Below are positions 56,967 to 64,000 of a stretch of 64,000 bases of DNA, piece after piece; the stretch's first letter is position 1; every line of letters begins with the position of its first letter. The notes under the pieces are model-generated. The model made no database searches. It had not been told where the DNA came from and saw only the letters and a program-made list of their open reading frames with translations. The position numbers were made by a program, and so were the translations under genes. This DNA is from Crocinitomicaceae bacterium (GTDB lineage: Bacteria; Bacteroidota; Bacteroidia; Flavobacteriales_D; Crocinitomicaceae): the NCBI GenBank assembly GCA_020635955.1, contig JACJYW010000003.1, forward strand, positions 248,001 to 312,000, read 5' to 3'.

Positions 56967-57644
56967 ATGAAAAAATTAATCCCTGTACTTTTTCTTCTGA
57001 TCCTTGTTCTATCATCATGTGGTAAAAGCTACATTGAAGAAGGGGAAATCACTTATGACATTACTTATCCAAACATGGAAGTAACAGGTATCATGTCAGC
57101 TATTTTACCTAAAGAAATGACCATTGTTTTCAAAGGAACGAAAATGAAAACAACTATTGCGAGAGGGAAGATCTTTAATACAGAAGTGATCACGGATGAG
57201 TCAAATGAATCTATTGAAATGCGTTTGGATTTTGGGGACAAAAAATACTATTGTATCCTTACTCCGGATGAAGTAAAAGAGTTAAAAGCATCTGCACCTA
57301 AATACAACATTAAAGCCACTGAAGAACAGGATAGTATCAATGGTGTTTGGGCAAAAAAATATTTGGTAACATCTGAAGATAGCCTTCAACCTGGAGATGC
57401 CTGGTTTACTGAAGATCTAAAAGTTCAATCTGGTGCCTGGTTTTCAGCTTATAGCACGGTCATAGGAATGCCAATCATCTATGATGTTGAGCGATATGGT
57501 TTAATGATGCACGTAGAATCAAATAGCTTTATTCAAAGAGAAGTGAAGGATACGGAGTTTGACCGGGATCCTGATCTTAGGCAGGTTGACTTCAAAACCT
57601 ATGAGTCTGAAGTTCAGGAATTATTCGACATCCTATTGGAATAA
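56967..57644 (+). CDS. Lipoprotein of unknown function
   Basis: 225 residues from the ATG at 56967; a TTG directly before it is in frame but not needed. Lipobox LVLSSCGKS (Cys18). The mature part has long beta segments (EGEITYDITYPNMEV, EMTIVFKGTKMKTTIARG, WAKKYLVTSED, LKVQSGAWFSAYSTVIG) that resemble DUF4412 or GLPGLI-type proteins of Bacteroidota, without certainty. It overlaps the end of the convergent FG-GAP protein gene by 12 nt. Confidence 0.65.
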   Translation: MKKLIPVLFLLILVLSSCGKSYIEEGEITYDITYPNMEVTGIMSAILPKEMTIVFKGTKMKTTIARGKIFNTEVITDESNESIEMRLDFGDKKYYCILTPDEVKELKASAPKYNIKATEEQDSINGVWAKKYLVTSEDSLQPGDAWFTEDLKVQSGAWFSAYSTVIGMPIIYDVERYGLMMHVESNSFIQREVKDTEFDRDPDLRQVDFKTYESEVQELFDILLE

Positions 57645-59906
57645 TAACTTCTTAGTAACCGTACCAGATCTGGTATACAACTGCAATAAGTAAGTTCCTT
57701 TTGACAAATGGTCAGCATCTATTTGTACAATAGATGAAGTTGGCTGGATTTGCATTACATTTCTACCACTGATATCAAATAGATTGATCCTTGCATCTTT
57801 TAAACTCTCAAAAGTCATTGTACCTAGATCAACAATGAAATTACCATTAGATGGATTAGGATAAACTCTAATTTCTGAGACCTCATTTTCTTCAATACCT
57901 ATTTGAGTTAAATGTGCCGATTTGTAAAGAGCAACTCCTCCCCTTTGATTTCCAAGCACCATTTCAAAGTGGCCGTCATTTGTTAGGTCAAAGATTGCTG
58001 GTGCTGAATAGGTTCCAATATTGATATCTTCTAATGTAGAATCTACCAGATTAAACGTCCCGGTAAGATTTCCCTCTATGTTGTCAAAATAATGCAAAGC
58101 TCCACTTTTGGAACCAACGATCAGATGATAGGTATTATCAATGTCTATGAACTGTGGTACAGAATGACCTTCAACAGTCCAGTATTCTGAAACATCTACT
58201 CCTCCTAGATTAGTGGTTTGTTTTTCAAACTTATAGGCAAATATGTTCCCCACATTCTTATACCAACTTAATTTACCGCTTCGTTTTCCTAGAACCAGAT
58301 CTAGATCATTATCTCTATCCAGATCTACTAATTGAGGGTAAGCATAAATGCTCTCAAACAAAGGTGCTAATGAATCCTGTTGTGAAAAGTATTCCTGCAA
58401 AATCACTGCTGTATTGAATATGGCAGGATTTCCTGCTCCTCCGGTGTTTTGTAAGAAATAAAGATATCCGGTATACTCTCCAAGGATCATGTCTTCATCT
58501 CCATCATTATCAAGATCGCCAAAAGTTGGGTAGAATACTAAATTATTGCCTAGCCCCATGGTTGAGATCCCTTGATAATCATCCGTTACAAATGTAAATT
58601 CAGGATTTGACTGTGTACCTGTGTTCTCATAATAATAGATCTTGGAAACATTTTGAGAAGTTCCTGGATTGAACCAGGCATGTTGAGAAACCAACAGATC
58701 TTTTAACCCGTCACCATTGTGATCAAAGAATACCGGTAATGCACCGGAACCCGTTTCTATCATTTCAGTTTGAAGAAAATTGTTTTGCACATAATTAAAT
58801 ACTGGCGCAGGATCTATACTCGTGTTGTCATAATACCAGATATTGTCTTTGTTTTCCGAACCTACAGGCATTGCAGGTGCCACAAGAAGATCTCTGATCC
58901 CATCATTGTCTACATCAACATGGTATCCTGCCGGATCTAATTTTAAATTCACCGGCGTTGAATTCGCGGGAAAATTATAGATCACTGAAACCATTGATGA
59001 ATTTTGATTCGGTGCTGCTCCCCCATTCATTAACATGGCCATATTGGCGAATGAAATATCCCCTAATACCAGATCCATCACACCATCATTATCCATATCC
59101 AATGGCAAGATGGTTGATCCGGCATGTCTTTTTATCTCTCTATCCTGTTCTTCCCCCAAAACAGGGCTTTCAGGATTGGAGATGGTTCCATCACAAGGAA
59201 AATTTAATGTATCATATAAGATCAATTGATTATCTACACTTGATTCTCTGAACCTTCCCCAGCATTGATTCTTGGTTTCAAACTTCAGTGAATCACAATG
59301 CCCATAGGTTTCCATACTCAAATTCTTATGGTACTCTAACGCCAGATCGCCGGTATAGAAGGTGATTATATCCAGATCAGTATCACCATCAATATCAACG
59401 AATGCAGGGATATCTATTCCAGAAACTGAAATAAAGGTATTTGGATTTCCGAACAAGGTAGTATATAGATACGGTTTAGTTAACTGGAATTGATGCCCTG
59501 ATCCGGCATTTCCCACATTGGTATATACCGTTACTCCGCCAATAGCATAAGTAAAAATGTCTGGTTTACCATCACAATTGTAATCTCTCAAAAAGGTCCA
59601 CTCCATCATTGATGGGAAGATCGATTCATATTCGGGCGCATAAATGTATTCTGTTGAACCGACACCTCCTGTGTGTAAAAAAGTGAGCACTTTATCACAG
59701 GTTCTATCAAAAGCAAAAAGATCATTTTCACCATCCCAGTTTAAATCAATATTGGAGAACTGAGGATAATCCAATCCACCAGCCCATGGCATATCCTGAA
59801 CAGTACCATCAATGACCGTAATGGTATCGATTCTGGACCATCCAAACTGCGCCAATGAATTAGAACAGACAATAAATAAACTGAGAAGGGAAAGCGTTCT
59901 GAACAT
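57633..59906 (-). CDS. FG-GAP/VCBS-repeat secreted protein with T9SS type A tail
   Basis: 757 residues with signal peptide (MFRTLSLLSLFIVCSNSLAQ). At least seven Asp-rich, calcium-loop-type repeats of the FG-GAP/VCBS kind are visible: DLNWDGENDLF, DIDGDTDLDIITF, DMDNDGVMDLVLGD, DVDNDGIRDLLVA, DHNGDGLKDLLVS, DLDNDGDEDMILGE, DLDRDNDLDLVLGKR. These build a beta propeller. The C-terminal ~75 residues (VYPNPSNGNFIVDL, INLFDISGRNVMQ, LSKGTYLLQL) are the type A sorting tail. Exported by the type IX system; binding target unknown. Convergent with the previous lipoprotein gene. Confidence 0.88.
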   Translation of the reverse strand: MFRTLSLLSLFIVCSNSLAQFGWSRIDTITVIDGTVQDMPWAGGLDYPQFSNIDLNWDGENDLFAFDRTCDKVLTFLHTGGVGSTEYIYAPEYESIFPSMMEWTFLRDYNCDGKPDIFTYAIGGVTVYTNVGNAGSGHQFQLTKPYLYTTLFGNPNTFISVSGIDIPAFVDIDGDTDLDIITFYTGDLALEYHKNLSMETYGHCDSLKFETKNQCWGRFRESSVDNQLILYDTLNFPCDGTISNPESPVLGEEQDREIKRHAGSTILPLDMDNDGVMDLVLGDISFANMAMLMNGGAAPNQNSSMVSVIYNFPANSTPVNLKLDPAGYHVDVDNDGIRDLLVAPAMPVGSENKDNIWYYDNTSIDPAPVFNYVQNNFLQTEMIETGSGALPVFFDHNGDGLKDLLVSQHAWFNPGTSQNVSKIYYYENTGTQSNPEFTFVTDDYQGISTMGLGNNLVFYPTFGDLDNDGDEDMILGEYTGYLYFLQNTGGAGNPAIFNTAVILQEYFSQQDSLAPLFESIYAYPQLVDLDRDNDLDLVLGKRSGKLSWYKNVGNIFAYKFEKQTTNLGGVDVSEYWTVEGHSVPQFIDIDNTYHLIVGSKSGALHYFDNIEGNLTGTFNLVDSTLEDINIGTYSAPAIFDLTNDGHFEMVLGNQRGGVALYKSAHLTQIGIEENEVSEIRVYPNPSNGNFIVDLGTMTFESLKDARINLFDISGRNVMQIQPTSSIVQIDADHLSKGTYLLQLYTRSGTVTKKLLFQ

Positions 59907-59923
59907 GCTAATTTGATTTATAA

Positions 59924-59931
59924 CAAAGATA
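59924..59931 (-). promoter_or_regulatory. -7 element TATCTTTG of the FG-GAP protein gene
   Basis: A perfect TAnnTTTG match on the minus strand, 17 nt before the ATG at 59906. Confidence 0.45.
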
Positions 59932-60021
59932 AAGTAGTTCTACTTTATAAGACGTAATGCTGGCAGAAATCGTTGAAATAAGGAAAGTATTTATATTTTT
60001 AGGCTTCTAAAAATTGTAATA

Positions 60022-62073
60022 ATGAAATCTATTAAATACCTATTACCAGCTTCGATAGCTTCTTTCTTTCTTTTCAGTTGCGGTGGTTCATCAGATGAAC
60101 ATTCAGATGACTCAGGCAATGACACTATTGTGGTAGTTCAAGAACCTTTAGAAACAGGTATGATCGACAGATTTGCCGATCTTCAGGTATTGCGCTATGA
60201 TATTCCTGGATTTTTTGATCTAAGCCTTGATCAACAAAAATTGGTCTACTATTTATATCAGGCAGGTTTATCAGGTAGAGATATTATTTGGGATCAAAAC
60301 TACAGACATAATCTAGCTATTAGAAATTGTTTGGAAACGATCGTTCAAAATTATTCTGGTGATAAAACTTCTGAAGACTGGAATAATTTCATGGTTTATA
60401 CAAAAAGAGTGTGGTTTTCAAATGGAATTCACCACCACTATTCTATGGATAAATTCTTACCTGCTTTTCCAAGAGAATATTTTGATCAACTGATCACAGA
60501 AACAGGTGCTTCACTTGACCCAGCGATCATAGATGTTATGTTCGATCCAAAAGCTGATGCAAAACGAGTTAGTTTGGATTCTAAAAAGGATTTGATCTTG
60601 AATTCTGCTACAAATTTCTATGGACCTGATGTTACAGAAAAAGATGTAGATGCTTTTTACAAAGAAAAAATGGCTAATGCTGGAGACCATCCGGTTGAAT
60701 TTGGATTGAATTCACAATTGGTTAAAAATGAGAATGGAGAGATCGTAGAGAAAGTATGGAAAGTTGGTGGAATGTACACTGAAGCTATAGAAGAAGTAGT
60801 TAAATGGCTGGAATTAGCACAAGGCGTAGCTGAAAATGAGGCTCAGGGAAATGCTTTAGGCATCCTAATTGAATACTACAAAACAGGTGACCTTGAAAAG
60901 TGGAATGAATATAACATTGCATGGTCACAAGCCACTGAAGGAGACATAGATTACATCCAGGGATTTGTTGAAGTTTATGGAGACCCTAAAGGAATGAGAG
61001 GTTCTTACGAATCTATTATCCAGATCAACGACTTTGAAGCTTCAGAGCGAATGAAAGTAATGGCTGAGAATGCACAGTGGTTCGAGGACAATTCAACTAT
61101 CATGGATGAGCACAAAAAAGAAAATGTGGTAGGGGTTTCATATAAGGTAGTAAATGTTGGTGGTGAATCAGGAGATGCTTCTCCTTCTACTCCTATTGGA
61201 GTTAACTTACCAAATAACAACTGGATCAGAGCTGAACATGGTTCAAAATCAGTGAGCTTAGGAAATATAGTTCAGGCTTACAATGATGCTGGAGGTGAAG
61301 GAATCCTAAGAGAATTTGCACATGATGAAGAGGAAATTGCGCTAGCTGAGAAATGGGGCAAAATTGGTTCAAAAATGCACACCGCAATGCATGAGGTAAT
61401 TGGCCATGCTTCTGGTAAGATCAATCCTGGAGTTGGAACACCTAAAGAAACATTGAAAAACTATTCATCTACACTGGAAGAAGCGAGAGCTGACCTTGTT
61501 GCATTGTATTATTTGATGGATGAAAAATTGGTAGAATTAGGTTTGATCGAAACTACGGATGTTGGTAAAGCCGAATATGATGATTATATCAGAAATGGGA
61601 TGATGGTTCAAATGAGAAGATTAGAGCCGGGAGCAGTTATTGAAGAAGCTCACATGAGAAACAGACAATTAGTTGCCGCCTGGGCTTTTGAAAAAGGAAA
61701 GCCAGATAACGTTATTGAAAGAGTTGAAAGAGATGGAAAAACTTATTTCGAGATCCATGATTATGAGAAACTAAGAGTCATTTTTGGTGAATTGTTGAGA
61801 GAGATCCAACGCATTAAATCAGAAGGTGATTATAAAGCAGGAAAAGATCTTGTTGAGAATTACGGAGTCCAGGTAGATAAAGCCTTACATCAACAAGTTT
61901 TGGATAGAGCAGCTGCTTTAGACATTGCTCCATATAACGGATTTGTGAACCCTATTATCACTCCTATTGAAAATGATAAGGGAGAAATTACAGGATTCAA
62001 ATTATCTCAACCTGAAAGTTTTGAGGCTCAAATGCTTGAGTATTCAAAAACTTACGGATTTTTGTCTAAATAA
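60022..62073 (+). CDS. Dipeptidyl-peptidase III (M49), lipoprotein
   Basis: 683 residues. Lipobox LFSCGGSSD (Cys20) and an acidic tether, so the enzyme is membrane-anchored rather than cytoplasmic. The M49 zinc site is clear: HEVIGHASGK (HExxGH, about 455) and EEARADL (about 494). It releases dipeptides from the N-terminus of short peptides. Known Bacteroidota homologues share the shorter bacterial build. A six-residue gap separates it from a membrane protein gene. Confidence 0.9.
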   Translation: MKSIKYLLPASIASFFLFSCGGSSDEHSDDSGNDTIVVVQEPLETGMIDRFADLQVLRYDIPGFFDLSLDQQKLVYYLYQAGLSGRDIIWDQNYRHNLAIRNCLETIVQNYSGDKTSEDWNNFMVYTKRVWFSNGIHHHYSMDKFLPAFPREYFDQLITETGASLDPAIIDVMFDPKADAKRVSLDSKKDLILNSATNFYGPDVTEKDVDAFYKEKMANAGDHPVEFGLNSQLVKNENGEIVEKVWKVGGMYTEAIEEVVKWLELAQGVAENEAQGNALGILIEYYKTGDLEKWNEYNIAWSQATEGDIDYIQGFVEVYGDPKGMRGSYESIIQINDFEASERMKVMAENAQWFEDNSTIMDEHKKENVVGVSYKVVNVGGESGDASPSTPIGVNLPNNNWIRAEHGSKSVSLGNIVQAYNDAGGEGILREFAHDEEEIALAEKWGKIGSKMHTAMHEVIGHASGKINPGVGTPKETLKNYSSTLEEARADLVALYYLMDEKLVELGLIETTDVGKAEYDDYIRNGMMVQMRRLEPGAVIEEAHMRNRQLVAAWAFEKGKPDNVIERVERDGKTYFEIHDYEKLRVIFGELLREIQRIKSEGDYKAGKDLVENYGVQVDKALHQQVLDRAAALDIAPYNGFVNPIITPIENDKGEITGFKLSQPESFEAQMLEYSKTYGFLSK

Positions 62074-62079
62074 TTAATT

Positions 62080-62553
62080 ATGAGAGGATTGAACATAATC
62101 GGCATTATAATGTCGATCCTACTTTTCCCGCTTGTATTCTATTATATGATTGAAGTGAGTCAAGCCAGATGGCGCTCATGGGACATTTGGGATACTGGAT
62201 TTAGCTATACCGGACCTTCGGCTGCTGATCTGACTTTTGAAGGAGCATTGTTCTTATTAGCCATAACTTTATTCATGGTTTTTCAGAATATCTTCAATAT
62301 GGCAAAAGTGAAGACCACAACAGCTAAAGTTTTAGGAATCATAGGAGTTTCGCTCGTAGGACTAGCTTTACTATTCAACATGTTAATGATTTCAAGTCCA
62401 GATAATGTCAGTTTTGATGAGGGCGGACCACTATGGTTTATGGTAGCCTTACTAATGTTGGCTTTTTCTATTGTTTTCCTTGTGCAATCGGTAATGTATC
62501 ACAAGAAGAAACACGGAAAAATTGAAACCGAAGTGATTGACGATATTGTCTAG
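62080..62553 (+). CDS. Four-helix membrane protein, unknown function
   Basis: 157 residues with four membrane helices: IIGIIMSILLFPLVFYYM, GALFLLAITLFMVFQNIF, VLGIIGVSLVGLALLFNML and FMVALLMLAFSIVFLVQS. The loop between helices 1 and 2 holds RWRSWDIWDTGFSYTG. A basic C-terminal tail (HKKKHGK) suggests it ends in the cytoplasm. No family recognised. It starts 6 nt after the DPP III gene and is probably co-transcribed. Confidence 0.7.
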   Translation: MRGLNIIGIIMSILLFPLVFYYMIEVSQARWRSWDIWDTGFSYTGPSAADLTFEGALFLLAITLFMVFQNIFNMAKVKTTTAKVLGIIGVSLVGLALLFNMLMISSPDNVSFDEGGPLWFMVALLMLAFSIVFLVQSVMYHKKKHGKIETEVIDDIV

Positions 62554-62644
62554 TGTGTTAATGAGATAATTGGTTAATGTGCTAGTGGGATAATGGGTTA
62601 AGGTGCTATCCAACATCTAAACTCCAAGATCAGACATCCAGCAT
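62554..62644. repeat. Degenerate low-complexity repeats between convergent genes
   Basis: About two and a half units of a ~24-nt repeat (GTTAATGxGxTA...GGGATAATGG) at 62554-62605, then ACATCTAAAC/GCATCTAG-like direct repeats up to the mltG stop. The first part resembles the AT-rich repeats at 39591-39634 in composition and words (TTAATGAG, GATAATT). Confidence 0.5.
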
Positions 62645-63697
62645 CTAGTAACCTCTTTCTTTAGCAAACTTCCACCAAAGTTTTGCATTTTTCAAATGCT
62701 GATTATAAGTGGATGCGAAGTTGTGAAGCCCACTGTTATCGGGTTTAGCACACATGTACAGGTAATCGTGATGATCTGCATTTAAAACAGCATCAATTGC
62801 CTTTTTTGAAGGAATTCGAATGGGTCCCGGAGGTAAACCTGCATAGATGTAGGTATTGTAAGGACAATCTTTTTGCATATGAACGTCCAACAATCTTTGA
62901 ACGCCTTTTAACTCATCTCCCCAACAAAATTTAGCCGTTGGATCTGATTGCAGTTTCATTCCCAAACGCACTCTATTTAAATATAAACCTGCTATTGTTG
63001 GCCATTCTTGTTGAACAATTCCCTGTTCTGCTTCAATGATTGATGCAAGCGTTGAAACCTGAGACTCACTTAAACCCAGTTCCTTCACTTTGGCCTTTCT
63101 ACCCAATTGTTCATCTCCCCAAAAGTCTTTGAATTCATCTGCCATGAATTGAACAAATTCCTCAGCAGTCATATCCCACTCACCTACTTCATAGGTGTCG
63201 GGTAGAAACATTGCGGGAATGGTAGCTTCTTTAAACCCGTATTTGTTAATGGTTTCGGGATCCATGATGTAATCAACGATCTCTGCAGAATCCGCTTCAA
63301 TACTTGGCGCGACTTTACCGGCCATATCTGCTATGGTTTGACAGTTATTAAAAGTAATACTCACATCCTTGATCTCCTGATTACCATTTTTCAATGCATA
63401 GATCAGTTCCTTCACCTTCATTCCTCCTTTAACCAGGTATTTGCCAGGCTCTACTTTGTCATCCGTAAAATCCAAAGACTCACTAAAAGATTGAAATTTT
63501 GCCTTATCTAAAATACCTTCTTCATCAATGGTATTAGCTACATCCTCCAAAGTACTGCCAGTATTGATATAAATGATCTTGTCTTCATTCTGAAGTTCGA
63601 TAGTTGAAAAATGCAAAGCATACATTGGCATACCATACCAATATCCTGCAATCAAAAGCAATAACAACGCACCTAAACCAAACCACCTTTTTTTCAC
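62645..63697 (-). CDS. mltG: Endolytic peptidoglycan transglycosylase MltG
   Basis: 350 residues. One N-terminal membrane helix (GALLLLLIAGYWYGM), a LysM-like region (VEPGKYLVKGGMKVKELIYAL given in parts as VEPGKYLVKGGM), and the YceG catalytic domain with LASIIEAEQG (catalytic Glu about 219), YLNRVRLGMKLQSDPT and YNTYIYAGLPPGPIRIPS. It cuts nascent glycan strands and helps set their length. It overlaps the GNAT gene by 4 nt. Confidence 0.93.
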   Translation of the reverse strand: MKKRWFGLGALLLLLIAGYWYGMPMYALHFSTIELQNEDKIIYINTGSTLEDVANTIDEEGILDKAKFQSFSESLDFTDDKVEPGKYLVKGGMKVKELIYALKNGNQEIKDVSITFNNCQTIADMAGKVAPSIEADSAEIVDYIMDPETINKYGFKEATIPAMFLPDTYEVGEWDMTAEEFVQFMADEFKDFWGDEQLGRKAKVKELGLSESQVSTLASIIEAEQGIVQQEWPTIAGLYLNRVRLGMKLQSDPTAKFCWGDELKGVQRLLDVHMQKDCPYNTYIYAGLPPGPIRIPSKKAIDAVLNADHHDYLYMCAKPDNSGLHNFASTYNQHLKNAKLWWKFAKERGY

Positions 63698-64000
63698 ACC
63701 AATACTTTTTGATACATTAATTCATCATACCAGTCAATATGATCATTAAACCATTTGATCTTTCTACCCACCTGAACATAACCCGCCTTTTCAAATAGTT
63801 GTTGGCTTTTCTTGTTATCCTCCAGGATATTACAATATAGATTTCTTATACCAATGACGTTCAATGCATATTCATCCAGCAGACTCAAGGCTTCTAAGGC
63901 ATAGCCTTTACCCCGGTGTCCTTCCTCTACCAATATTCCTACACCAGCTCTTTGATGTCGTGGAGAAAAATCAAAAATATCCAGTGATCCAATGGGGGTT
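63694..64000 (-). CDS. GNAT-family N-acetyltransferase (N-terminus cut by window edge)
   Basis: The frame runs off the right edge; about 101 residues are visible. GSLDIFDFSPRHQRAGVGIL, then EEGHRGKGYALEAL (the acetyl-CoA pyrophosphate loop, R-G-x-G-x-A), NLYCNILEDNKKSQQLFEKAG in parts as NILEDNKKSQQLFEKAGY. This is the layout of RimJ/RimL-type or small-molecule acetyltransferases. Its 3' end overlaps the start of mltG by 4 nt (ATGA). The substrate is unknown. Confidence 0.85.
   Translation of the reverse strand, partial: TPIGSLDIFDFSPRHQRAGVGILVEEGHRGKGYALEALSLLDEYALNVIGIRNLYCNILEDNKKSQQLFEKAGYVQVGRKIKWFNDHIDWYDELMYQKVLV

Noticed and set aside
56857..57018. 54-codon N-terminal extension of the arginase
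   Set aside because: It overlaps the divergent lipoprotein gene and two promoter elements, and arginases start at the conserved segment after the ATG at 56856.

Overview
The window reads as a stretch of chromosome from a low-GC member of the Bacteroidota, most likely class Flavobacteriia, order Flavobacteriales. The support is: secreted proteins with type IX secretion system (T9SS) C-terminal sorting tails of type A and type B, a SprB-repeat surface protein, a PorP/SprF-family protein, a GldI-like lipoprotein, the dnaA/LMW-phosphatase/RsmI-like gene order, many lipoproteins, and promoter elements of the Bacteroidota form TAnnTTTG (with TTTG 19 bp upstream in the best case). Ribosome binding sites are mostly weak or A-rich. 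I see no rRNA, tRNA, CRISPR array, prophage or IS transposase.

Layout. 1-6062: a truncated epimerase, a T9SS type A cargo protein and, convergent to it, a large IgGFc-binding/PKD/SprB-repeat protein with a type B tail. 6063-12490: three SpoIIE-type serine phosphatases in a row on the minus strand, each with a different sensor half, with a small SPOR-like protein between the first two; the 3' ends of two of them are partly duplicated around short palindromic repeats. 12576-15956: fused B12-dependent acyl-CoA mutase icmF. 16040-20294: hpt, DinB-like, lipoprotein, RsmI-like, LMW phosphatase and dnaA. 20522-27751: thioesterase, mnmD, TerC, ligA, dapA and two envelope proteins. 27807-30243: nrnA-gldI-FKBP operon with 4-nt overlaps. 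30273-33869: Yip1-like membrane proteins with an unlisted 51-residue membrane protein, a dihaem lipoprotein, DUF3124 and MarC. 33912-40536: alaS, M23 peptidase, a GIY-YIG gene boxed by perfect inverted repeats, an OFA-type transporter, a 24-unit minisatellite and an MBL hydrolase. 40610-50281: TolB-like/beta-barrel protein, TSUP, M20 amidohydrolase, three tandem Cys-rich mini-lipoproteins, a membrane thioredoxin, ispH and uvrB. 50384-57644: PorP/SprF, rhodanese, DUF983, Crp/Fnr regulator, HPF, argS, arginase. 57633-64000: FG-GAP T9SS cargo, DPP III, a membrane protein, mltG and a truncated GNAT.

How it fits together. Most genes are housekeeping (replication, repair, tRNA charging, lysine/isoprenoid synthesis, cell wall) mixed with envelope and gliding/T9SS functions. 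The unusual content is mostly between genes. Several dispersed palindromes share one design, a short inner stem with a GAA or AAAA loop flanked by GA on both sides, and one pair of these palindromes precisely brackets a small GIY-YIG nuclease gene with a possible 4-bp target duplication. I regard that 364-bp unit as the best candidate for an undescribed minimal mobile or REP-associated element. Other points worth attention are the duplicated 3' ends of the phosphatase genes, the tandem Cys-rich lipoproteins, and several dyads that overlap promoter elements.
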